Position numbers and translations under genes: made by a program | Part shown: piece by piece, positions 1 to 6,625 of the stretch | Position numbering within the stretch: the first letter of the stretch is position 1 | How the letters are laid out: each line of letters begins with the position of its first letter | NCBI GenBank assembly: GCA_947631305.1 | Contig: CANRKV010000074.1 | Location: 1 to 7,569 of the forward strand | Direction: 5' to 3' | Length of the DNA: 7,569 nucleotides | Origin: an uncultured Jeotgalicoccus sp. | GTDB lineage: Bacteria > Bacillota > Bacilli > Staphylococcales > Salinicoccaceae | Notes under the pieces: generated by a model | Seen by the model: the letters and a program-made list of their open reading frames with translations, nothing else | What the model was told of the DNA's origin: nothing | The model's database searches: none

Positions 1-1560
1 AATGACAATGAAACATTTCTTTTGCATGGTATTACCGGCAGCGGGAAAACCGAAGTGTATTTACAGTTAATACAGACAGCGCTCGATAATAACCGGGACG
101 CAATTATGCTTGTACCGGAAATCGCGCTGACACCGCAAATGGTCAACAGATTTAAAGCGCGTTTCGGCGATGATGTTGCTGTACTGCACTCTGCCTTGTC
201 ACACGGTGAAAAGTACGATGAATGGCGTAAAATCCAAAGCGGCCGGGCACGGGTATCAGTCGGCGCACGCTCATCTATTTTTGCACCGTTTAAAGATATT
301 GGCATTATTATTATCGATGAAGAGCATGAAACGACTTATAAACAATCAGAACGCCCGATGTATCATGCAGCCGAAGTGGCGAAATTACGCGCGGAGTTTC
401 ACGACTGTCCTGTCGTTTTAGGATCTGCAACACCCTCACTTGAATCATATGCACGGAGCTCAAAAGAAGTGTACCAGCGTTTTGAGCTGACACACCGTCC
501 GGGCATGCAGCCTTTGCCTAAAGCAGAGGTTGTTGATATGAGTGACGAACATAAAGACGGCAACTCGGGAATTTTATCGAGAAAACTTGAAACTGCGATA
601 TACGACCGGCTTGAAAAAGGCGAGCAGACAGTACTGCTGTTAAATCGCAGAGGATTCGCCAACTTTCAGATCTGCCAGAACTGCGGTCATGTGCCGAACT
701 GTCCAAACTGCGATATTTCACTCACGTATCATAAAAACAACAGCAGTCTTTTATGCCATTACTGCAGCTACGAAGAGCAGGTAACGCGGAAGTGTGCAGA
801 CTGCGGGTCAAATGATGTAACGTTCAGAGGAACGGGTACACAGAAAGTTGAAGAGATTTTAAGGGATACATTTAACGTTGATATTATAAGAATGGACGTC
901 GATACAACGCAGCGAAAAGGTGCGCACGAACAGCTGCTGAGCCGATTTGAGAATGATAAAGTACCCATTCTTCTCGGTACGCAGATGATCGCCAAAGGTC
1001 TCGACTATCCGAACGTTACCCTGGTCGGGGTGCTGAATGCAGATACGATGTTAAATCTGCCGGATTTCAGAGCGAATGAACGGACGTTTCAGCTCCTAAC
1101 ACAAGTGGCCGGACGTGCGGGACGCCACGAACTGCCGGGGGAAGTTATTTTCCAGACGTATAATCCTGAGCACTACGCGATTACACTGGCAATGGATAAT
1201 AATTACTCCGAGTTTTATGAAAAAGAAATGCAGTTCAGGAAGTTTGCACGGTATTCGCCGTACTATTTCCATATACTGTTTACAGTTTCATCCGAGCGGA
1301 TTAAGGATTGTCTCGAAGCGACGACTGATATTCACAATACACTGGTTAAGAATGTCAGTGAAAGCTGTATTATTATCGGTCCGTCACCAAGCCCGATCGA
1401 AAGAATTAAAAATAAAAACAGATTCCAGATTTTGCTTAAATATAAACGGGAGCCGGCATTGAAAGATGTTTTGGATGCTCTCGATCAAAAATATACACAG
1501 CTTTATAAAAAGACAGGATTGTCTTTAAAAATTGATGTCGATCCACAATATATTATGTAG
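1..1560 (+). CDS. priA: Primosomal protein N' (PriA helicase), 5'-truncated
   Basis: This is the C-terminal 519 residues of PriA, the 3'-5' superfamily 2 DNA helicase that restarts stalled replication forks and loads the primosome. The reading frame is open to base 1, so the gene starts upstream; the first ATG in the window (base 22) is internal. PriA is about 800 residues in Bacillus and Staphylococcus, so roughly 280 residues (the N-terminal DNA-binding part) are missing. Counting from base 1, visible motifs are Walker A GITGSGKTE (residues 10-18, Lys16), the Walker B DEEH (106-109), eight zinc-binding cysteines as four CxxC pairs (225/228, 234/237, 252/255, 265/268), the helicase segment LLGTQMIAKGLDYPNV, and motif VI QVAGRAGRHE. 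The zinc knuckles inserted between the helicase lobes separate PriA from RecG and other SF2 helicases. It is the first visible gene of the operon, 10 bases upstream of fmt. No frameshift is seen. Confidence 0.97.
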   Translation, partial: NDNETFLLHGITGSGKTEVYLQLIQTALDNNRDAIMLVPEIALTPQMVNRFKARFGDDVAVLHSALSHGEKYDEWRKIQSGRARVSVGARSSIFAPFKDIGIIIIDEEHETTYKQSERPMYHAAEVAKLRAEFHDCPVVLGSATPSLESYARSSKEVYQRFELTHRPGMQPLPKAEVVDMSDEHKDGNSGILSRKLETAIYDRLEKGEQTVLLLNRRGFANFQICQNCGHVPNCPNCDISLTYHKNNSSLLCHYCSYEEQVTRKCADCGSNDVTFRGTGTQKVEEILRDTFNVDIIRMDVDTTQRKGAHEQLLSRFENDKVPILLGTQMIAKGLDYPNVTLVGVLNADTMLNLPDFRANERTFQLLTQVAGRAGRHELPGEVIFQTYNPEHYAITLAMDNNYSEFYEKEMQFRKFARYSPYYFHILFTVSSERIKDCLEATTDIHNTLVKNVSESCIIIGPSPSPIERIKNKNRFQILLKYKREPALKDVLDALDQKYTQLYKKTGLSLKIDVDPQYIM

Positions 1561-1570
1561 GAGATTTAAC

Positions 1571-2509
1571 ATGACAAAAATTATCTTTATGGGTACACCG
1601 GATTTTTCTGTACCAATATTAAAAGAACTTCATAAAGAATACGGTGTGGACCTGGTAATTTCACAGCCTGCAAGACCTGTCGGACGAAAAAAAGTAATGA
1701 CAGACCCGCCGGTCGCCGCTGCAGCAAAACTGCTCGGCATTGAGCTGTATCAGCCTGAAACGATGAACAGTGAAGAAGCGCTTAAAATCGTTTCCGATAT
1801 TGAACCGGACCTGATTATTACCGCTGCATTCGGCCAGCTGCTGCCGGAAAACATTTTAAATGTTCCGGCTAAAGGGTCACTTAATGTCCATGCATCACTC
1901 CTCCCTAAACACCGCGGGGGTGCGCCGATTCACCGTGCGCTTATTAATGGTGATTCAGAAACGGGCGTAACGATAATGTATATGGCGAAAAAACTCGATG
2001 CAGGAGATATTATTGCAGCTGAGAGCATCCAAATCGAAGACGCTGACAACACTGGCACACTGTTCGATAAACTCAGCAGAGTCGGAGCATCGCTTCTGAT
2101 GAAAACATTGCCGGATGTAATTGAAGGTACGAACCAGCGCACGCCGCAGGTAGACAGTGAGGCAACGTTCAGTCCGAATATTTTAAAAACGGATGAAATC
2201 ATCAGCTTTAATAAACCGGCACGCGATGTCTTTAATCACATACGCGGTCTTGCACCGTGGCCTGTCGGACATACGATGCAGGATGATAAACGCCTGAAGA
2301 TATTTGCAGCCGAGCTGACAAATGAAACAGCAGACGCAGCACCGGGAACGATTACCGGGAAAAGTGACAACGGTTTTTTAGTCGCGGCAGCGGACGGGCT
2401 CGTAAATATTACAGAAGTTCAGCTTGCCGGCAAGAAAAAAAATAATGCGCTTGATTTTATTAACAATAACAGTGATTTAATCGGCACGAAACTGGGTGAA
2501 GACGAATGA
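1571..2509 (+). CDS. fmt: Methionyl-tRNA formyltransferase
   Basis: Fmt transfers a formyl group from 10-formyltetrahydrofolate to Met-tRNAi, giving the fMet-tRNA used for translation initiation in the cytoplasm. The product is 312 residues, normal for the family. It starts with the typical MTKIIFMGTPDFSVP, contains the formyltransferase signature SLLPKHRGGAPIHRA (109-123), and has catalytic residues Asn105, His107 and Asp143 in the spacing known from the GART/Fmt fold. The C-terminal part from about residue 205 is the OB-like tRNA-binding domain (FNHIRGLAPWPVGHT). I chose ATG 1571 because GGAG at 1560-1563 sits 7 bases before it and the family N-terminus begins there; the frame stays open back to 1532, but that extension overlaps priA and has no family match. 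The Shine-Dalgarno overlaps the priA stop codon, which suggests translational coupling. In B. subtilis and S. aureus a peptide deformylase gene (def) precedes fmt; here there is no room for it. Confidence 0.97.
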   Translation: MTKIIFMGTPDFSVPILKELHKEYGVDLVISQPARPVGRKKVMTDPPVAAAAKLLGIELYQPETMNSEEALKIVSDIEPDLIITAAFGQLLPENILNVPAKGSLNVHASLLPKHRGGAPIHRALINGDSETGVTIMYMAKKLDAGDIIAAESIQIEDADNTGTLFDKLSRVGASLLMKTLPDVIEGTNQRTPQVDSEATFSPNILKTDEIISFNKPARDVFNHIRGLAPWPVGHTMQDDKRLKIFAAELTNETADAAPGTITGKSDNGFLVAAADGLVNITEVQLAGKKKNNALDFINNNSDLIGTKLGEDE

Positions 2510-3807
2510 CAGTGAGAGCACTGGCACTGGAATTATATGAAGATGTAATCGACAATAAAGCATACAGCAACATCGTTTTGAATGAAGCGCTCCGCTTTGA
2601 AGAATTAAACTCGCAGGACAAAGGTCTGCTGACTGAAATTCTTTACGGTACGCTGCAGCATAAACTTACACTTGAATATTACGTGAGACCATTTATAAAA
2701 ACAAAATTACGCCGCTGGCAGCGCTATCTGCTGCTGATCTCAATTTATCAGCTGGAGTATCTGGACCGTGTACCTGATTTTGCCGTAATTAATGAAGCGG
2801 TTGAAATCGCCAAAGAACGCGGCGGACTGCAGGCTGGTAAACAGATTAACGGTATACTGCGTGCTTATCTAAGAGGCGAAAGACCGAATATCGATGACAT
2901 TAAAAATGATGCGGCACGCTTGTCGCTGAAATACAGCATGCCGAAATGGCTGGTGAAACATTGGTTTAAACATTACAGTACTGAGGAAACAGAACGTATT
3001 ATTTCATCGCTGAATGAAAAACCGCAAATGTATCTCAGAGTAAATAAAAAGCTGATCGACAGAGATAATTTAATTGAAATACTGTTAAATGAAGGCTACG
3101 ACGTCAGAGAATCCAATCTGCACCCGGATGCAATTGAATTCAACGGACAGAACATTACGCACAGCAGCAGTTATAAAGACGGCTTCTTTGCGATTCAGGA
3201 TGTCTCTTCAATGTTTGTTAATCTGGCATTGGACCCGGATGACGATGACGACATACTGGATGTCTGCAGTGCACCGGGCGGCAAAGGCCTGCATGCCCTT
3301 GAATCAATGGACAGCGGCTCGGTAACTCTCGGTGATGTGCATGAACATAAAATAACATTAATCGACAATGAGGCTTCACGTCTGCAGCACACGAACTACG
3401 AAGCGTTCGTTGCAGATGCTGAAACACACGATTACGGCCGGCAGTTTGACCGTATTATCGTCGATGCACCATGTTCCGGTCTCGGTGTAGTTAAACGCAA
3501 GCCTGAAATTAAATACGAAAGAAATGAAGAAAGTATTAACGAATTAGTTGAATTACAGCTCGATATTTTAGATAATGTTAAGAAATATCTGAAACCTAAC
3601 GGAATATTAATTTATTCGACCTGTACGATTCATCAGCTGGAAAATGAAAATGTTGCGTATACATTTAAGAAAAATCACGATGACATTGAATTTGATGATT
3701 TTAGTATTCCGGCATTTAACTTTACGGGGCCATACAGACAAATCCTTCCGTATGAACATCAAACCGACGGTTTTTTCATTGCGAGATTTAAAAAGTCTGA
3801 CAGCTAA
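2506..3807 (+). CDS. rsmB: 16S rRNA (cytosine-967-C5)-methyltransferase RsmB (Sun/Fmu)
   Basis: RsmB makes m5C967 in 16S rRNA with S-adenosylmethionine. The 433-residue product has the family layout: an N-terminal NusB-like RNA-binding domain (about 1-130), a linker, and a C-terminal Rossmann methyltransferase domain. SAM motif I is DVCSAPGGKG (Cys254 region), motif IV is DAPCSGLG with Cys323, and motif VI is YSTCTI with Cys373. The two cysteines are 50 residues apart, as in E. coli RsmB, where they are Cys325 and the nucleophile Cys375. An aspartate run (DPDDDDD) sits just before motif I. The ATG overlaps the fmt stop by four bases (ATGA), indicating translational coupling; a GTG two codons downstream (2512) is a less likely alternative start. 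In related genomes rlmN follows this gene; here the phosphatase gene follows after 23 bases. Confidence 0.96.
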   Translation: MTVRALALELYEDVIDNKAYSNIVLNEALRFEELNSQDKGLLTEILYGTLQHKLTLEYYVRPFIKTKLRRWQRYLLLISIYQLEYLDRVPDFAVINEAVEIAKERGGLQAGKQINGILRAYLRGERPNIDDIKNDAARLSLKYSMPKWLVKHWFKHYSTEETERIISSLNEKPQMYLRVNKKLIDRDNLIEILLNEGYDVRESNLHPDAIEFNGQNITHSSSYKDGFFAIQDVSSMFVNLALDPDDDDDILDVCSAPGGKGLHALESMDSGSVTLGDVHEHKITLIDNEASRLQHTNYEAFVADAETHDYGRQFDRIIVDAPCSGLGVVKRKPEIKYERNEESINELVELQLDILDNVKKYLKPNGILIYSTCTIHQLENENVAYTFKKNHDDIEFDDFSIPAFNFTGPYRQILPYEHQTDGFFIARFKKSDS

Positions 3808-3817
3808 TGCCACGGAT

Positions 3818-3824
3818 AGGAGGG
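3818..3824 (+). promoter_or_regulatory. Shine-Dalgarno site that sets the stp/prpC start
   Basis: AGGAGGG lies in the 23-base gap after rsmB, 6 bases before TTG 3831. It is downstream of the ATG at 3807, so it cannot serve that ATG but suits the TTG. This is the main reason for calling a TTG start. Confidence 0.8.
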
Positions 3825-3830
3825 TTAATC

Positions 3831-4577
3831 TTGAAAGTAACAGAAAAAAGTATTTGCGGTAATTACAGAGATATCAATGAAGATTTAACGGGACATTTTT
3901 ATAACCGTACCAGCCAGCCGCTGCTCTTAATTGCAGACGGTATGGGCGGTCATCAGTACGGGGAAGTTGCGAGCAGGTTTGTTTACGATAAAGTGAAGAA
4001 CGCCTGGGAAGACAATAACCTGTTTAATATAGATGAAGCGGAACGCTTTCTGCGTGATCTCGTTATTAAAACGAATCATGAATTATATGACTATCAGGAT
4101 GAATACCCTGAATACAGAGGCATGGGTACAACACTTGTGCTGGTGGCGATTATCGAGTCGTCAATTCTCGTATTGAATGTTGGGGATTCACGTGCATACG
4201 TAATGAACAATCGTAAAATAGAACAGGTCACTGAAGATCATACTTTCGTGAACGTTCTCGTATCGAGCGGTGAAATTACCGCAGAAGAAGCGCAGACACA
4301 CCCGCGCCGCAATTTAATTACGAAAGCGATGGGGACTGAGAAAGTAATTCAGGCTGATGTCTTCCGTCTTCGCGGACGCCAGCATGATTATATAGTGCTT
4401 GCAACCGACGGGCTGACAGATGCTGTCAGACCTGATGAAATTCATCATTTGATGTACAGCTCAAAACTGACGCTGGAACAAAAAGCACAAGAACTGACAA
4501 AAACTGCAGAAAATAATAAGTCCCGCGACAATATCAGTGTCGTCCTGGCCGACCTGAAAGCAGGTGGAGGCGAGTGA
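3831..4577 (+). CDS. prpC: PP2C-type Ser/Thr protein phosphatase (Stp1/PrpC)
   Basis: This is a cytoplasmic, metal-dependent PPM/PP2C phosphatase that reverses phosphorylation by the PASTA kinase encoded next to it. From TTG 3831 the product is 248 residues, about the length of S. aureus Stp1. The PP2C motifs are in order: R13-x-x-NED (16-18), ADGMGGH with metal-ligand Asp36, GMGTTLV, NVGDSRAYV (Asp119), ATDGLTD (Asp193) and the C-terminal metal ligand in SRDNISVVL (Asp233). All the acidic residues expected to bind the metal centre are present, so the enzyme should be active. The frame also has an ATG at 3807 overlapping the rsmB stop (TAATG), but that would put the strong Shine-Dalgarno inside the gene and add eight residues (MPRIGGLI) not expected for the family. 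The gene overlaps prkC by four bases, so kinase and phosphatase are made together. Confidence 0.96.
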   Translation: MKVTEKSICGNYRDINEDLTGHFYNRTSQPLLLIADGMGGHQYGEVASRFVYDKVKNAWEDNNLFNIDEAERFLRDLVIKTNHELYDYQDEYPEYRGMGTTLVLVAIIESSILVLNVGDSRAYVMNNRKIEQVTEDHTFVNVLVSSGEITAEEAQTHPRRNLITKAMGTEKVIQADVFRLRGRQHDYIVLATDGLTDAVRPDEIHHLMYSSKLTLEQKAQELTKTAENNKSRDNISVVLADLKAGGGE

Positions 4578-6559
4578 TCGGTAACGTAGTATCGGAACGT
4601 TATAAAATCTTGAAATACCTTGGCGGCGGCATGAGCTCTGTATATCTGGCCACAGATATTATTTTAAATCGTGAAGTTGTTGTGAAGATGATTAAAGCAG
4701 ATCCGGTAGATAAAGAGAAATCCGTGCGCCGCTTCCAGCGTGAAGTGGAAAGTACAATTCAGCTGTCTCATCCGAATATCGTCAGCGTGCTCGATGTGGA
4801 CGAAACCGAAGAGTATCATATACTCGTTACGGAAGTTGTTCACGGTCCCAATTTAAAAGAACATATTTTAAATAACAGTCCGCTCGATATTGATGAAGTA
4901 ATCAGTATTGCGATGATGACTCTCCGGGGAATAGAACATGCACATGACCGCGGTATTATTCACAGGGATATTAAGCCGCAGAATATTCTTCTCGATACGA
5001 ACGGCAGAGTGAAAATTACTGATTTCGGTATTGCAAAAGCACTGAGTGAAACACGTATGACAGAAACGAATCAGGTCATCGGCTCCGTACAGTATATTTC
5101 TCCTGAACAGGCAAAAGGTCACAATACAGACGAACGCACTGATATTTACTCATTTGGAGTGATGCTGTTTGAACTTTTGACGGGGCATTTACCCTACGAA
5201 GCAGAAACTGCTGTATCAGTCGCACTGAAACATATATCAGAACCGTTTCCGGATATTTCGGAGTACCGTGATATCCCGGTCGGTTTAAAAAATATCGTGA
5301 TGAAATGTACAGAGAAAGAACCGCTGAACAGATACAGACATGCGGATGATGTACTTTCTGCACTTGTTTACTATAAAGATGTTTCTGAACCGTATGTGCC
5401 GGTTAAAAAAGAAGAGCAGGGAAAAACAATGGTCACTGCAGTGCCGGCTAAAGAAAAATCGGAACCTGAAAAGGAAGTACAGGCAGCGCCGCTGCCTGTA
5501 CAGGAACCGGAGAAAACAAATCCCGCTGCAGAGGAACCGAAGAAAAAGCGGCGTAAATGGCCGTGGATACTTTTTATTCTATTTTTCCTTCTTGCTGCGG
5601 CAGTAATTGTCTATCTGCTTTGGCCGAGACAATCGCCGACGGTCAGTATAGAAAATCTGCAGGATATGACAGTTGAAGAAGCGGAAGAATATTTGCTGGC
5701 GGAAGACCTTGTCACCGGCAATATCTCCGAAACATATCATGATAACTTTGAAGAAGGCATGATTATTGAAACGTCACCGGTGTCAGGAGCTGAAGTCGAG
5801 CGCGGCGGTGCTGTGGATATGCTCGTCAGCCTCGGTGAAGAACCGTATACGATGATTGATCATACCGGTGAGATGTATGAAGATGTTGAGGCTGATCTTG
5901 AAGCGGCCGGTTTTACAAATATTGATTCAGAACGACAGTACAGTGATCAGCCGCCGGGCACGATTCTTGACCAGGACGTTGCTGCAGGTGAAGAGCTGTA
6001 TCCCGACGGTTCACCGATTACCTTTACGGTATCGGAAGGTGTTGAACCGATTCCGATTACGAATTACGCAGGAACATCTCTCGATGCAGCAAGAACTGAG
6101 CTTGAGAGTCAGGGCTTTATCGTTAACGTCACGACAGAAGTTTACAGCAACGAAGTGCCGGAAGGTGCGATAGTATCGCAGGATCCGAGTTACGGTGATT
6201 TCCTGCCGGGATCCCAGATTAACGTTATCGTCTCACTGGGCGAAGAACCACCGAGTGAAACCACGTATCAGATTTCATTGAACATTCCTTATCCTGAAGA
6301 GGAAGCAGAAGAAAAACCAAGTAGTTCTTCGAGCGAAGATAAAGAAGATTCCGCTGCGGATTCAGACCCTGAACCGGTTGAAGCTGAAATCTTTATCGGA
6401 GATAAAGATAACGATATTAAAGAGGTTTCAGAAACAATCGAAATAACTGAAGACACGAACCATACAATTTCACTTATTTTACTTGAAGAAGAGTCCGGTC
6501 AATACCGCGTAGAGGTTGACGGAGAAGAAGTTATAAGCGAAACTGTAGATAACGAGTAA
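4574..6559 (+). CDS. prkC: PASTA-domain Ser/Thr protein kinase (PrkC/Stk1/PknB)
   Basis: This is a single-pass membrane eukaryotic-like Ser/Thr kinase whose outer PASTA repeats are known in this family to bind muropeptides or lipid II, controlling cell-wall synthesis, division and dormancy exit. The 661 residues comprise a kinase domain (about 10-270) with Lys38, HRDIKPQN (130-137, Asp132), DFG (150-152), activation-loop threonines 160, 163 and 165, and SPE (176-178). Next come a charged juxtamembrane linker (about 275-328) with the conserved TMVTAVP phosphosite region (285-291), a transmembrane helix (about 331-350) after a KKKRRK stop-transfer cluster, three PASTA repeats (about 356-421, 424-489, 492-556), and a C-terminal beta domain (about 559-661) like that of S. 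aureus PknB. The GTG start overlaps the prpC stop (GTGA), with GGAGG 3 bases upstream. Two oddities are a glycine-rich loop one residue short (L16-GGG-MSSV) and an acidic serine-rich insertion near 570-605. Family assignment is certain; full activity is inferred. Confidence 0.97.
   Translation: MIGNVVSERYKILKYLGGGMSSVYLATDIILNREVVVKMIKADPVDKEKSVRRFQREVESTIQLSHPNIVSVLDVDETEEYHILVTEVVHGPNLKEHILNNSPLDIDEVISIAMMTLRGIEHAHDRGIIHRDIKPQNILLDTNGRVKITDFGIAKALSETRMTETNQVIGSVQYISPEQAKGHNTDERTDIYSFGVMLFELLTGHLPYEAETAVSVALKHISEPFPDISEYRDIPVGLKNIVMKCTEKEPLNRYRHADDVLSALVYYKDVSEPYVPVKKEEQGKTMVTAVPAKEKSEPEKEVQAAPLPVQEPEKTNPAAEEPKKKRRKWPWILFILFFLLAAAVIVYLLWPRQSPTVSIENLQDMTVEEAEEYLLAEDLVTGNISETYHDNFEEGMIIETSPVSGAEVERGGAVDMLVSLGEEPYTMIDHTGEMYEDVEADLEAAGFTNIDSERQYSDQPPGTILDQDVAAGEELYPDGSPITFTVSEGVEPIPITNYAGTSLDAARTELESQGFIVNVTTEVYSNEVPEGAIVSQDPSYGDFLPGSQINVIVSLGEEPPSETTYQISLNIPYPEEEAEEKPSSSSSEDKEDSAADSDPEPVEAEIFIGDKDNDIKEVSETIEITEDTNHTISLILLEEESGQYRVEVDGEEVISETVDNE
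5477..5501 (+). repeat. Perfect 11-bp inverted repeat within prkC
   Basis: GTACAGGCAGC (5477-5487) and GCTGCCTGTAC (5491-5501) are exact reverse complements separated by GCC. In RNA this forms an 11-bp GC-rich stem with a 3-base loop. It lies in the part of prkC encoding the juxtamembrane linker (residues 302-310, VQAAPLPVQ). No T-run follows, so it is not an intrinsic terminator. Confidence 0.75.
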
Positions 6560-6562
6560 ATA

Positions 6563-6592
6563 TTGGCATTGGCTTTGCCGTTTATATATAAT
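6563..6592 (+). promoter_or_regulatory. Sigma-A-type promoter for the P450 gene
   Basis: A -35-like TTGGCA (6563-6568) and a perfect -10 TATAAT (6587-6592) are separated by 18 bases. Transcription would start near 6599, giving a leader of about 27 bases. This is the only intergenic gap in the window long enough for a promoter (66 bases) and suggests the P450 gene can be expressed independently of the upstream operon. A second TTGGC copy directly follows the -35 (TTGGCT, 6569-6574), but its spacing of 12 to the -10 is too short. Confidence 0.6.
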
Positions 6593-6611
6593 GGTAGAGT
6601 ACATTCGAATT

Positions 6612-6616
6612 GGAGG
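6612..6616 (+). promoter_or_regulatory. Ribosome binding site of the P450 gene
   Basis: GGAGG at 6612-6616 sits 9 bases before ATG 6626, a strong Shine-Dalgarno at good spacing. An ATG at 6618 is only one base from the site and out of frame, so 6626 is the start. Confidence 0.8.
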
Positions 6617-6625
6617 AATGAAATT

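Noticed and set aside
1532..1570. Upstream extension of fmt to ATG 1532
   Set aside because: It overlaps priA, lacks a Shine-Dalgarno, and adds residues before the conserved family N-terminus MTKIIFMGTPDFS.
1930..2202. Minus-strand open frame opposite fmt, and similar ones opposite priA, rsmB and prkC
   Set aside because: They are shadows of well-supported plus-strand genes, with no ribosome binding sites and no recognisable domains.
3807..3830. ATG 3807 as start of the phosphatase
   Set aside because: The strong Shine-Dalgarno lies downstream of it, and the extra residues do not match Stp/PrpC proteins.
6563..6586. Possible weak terminator after prkC (GGCA and TGCC arms with a T-rich tail)
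   Set aside because: Only a 4-5 bp stem, no continuous T-run, and it overlaps the -35 of a well-formed promoter. Not enough for a terminator call.
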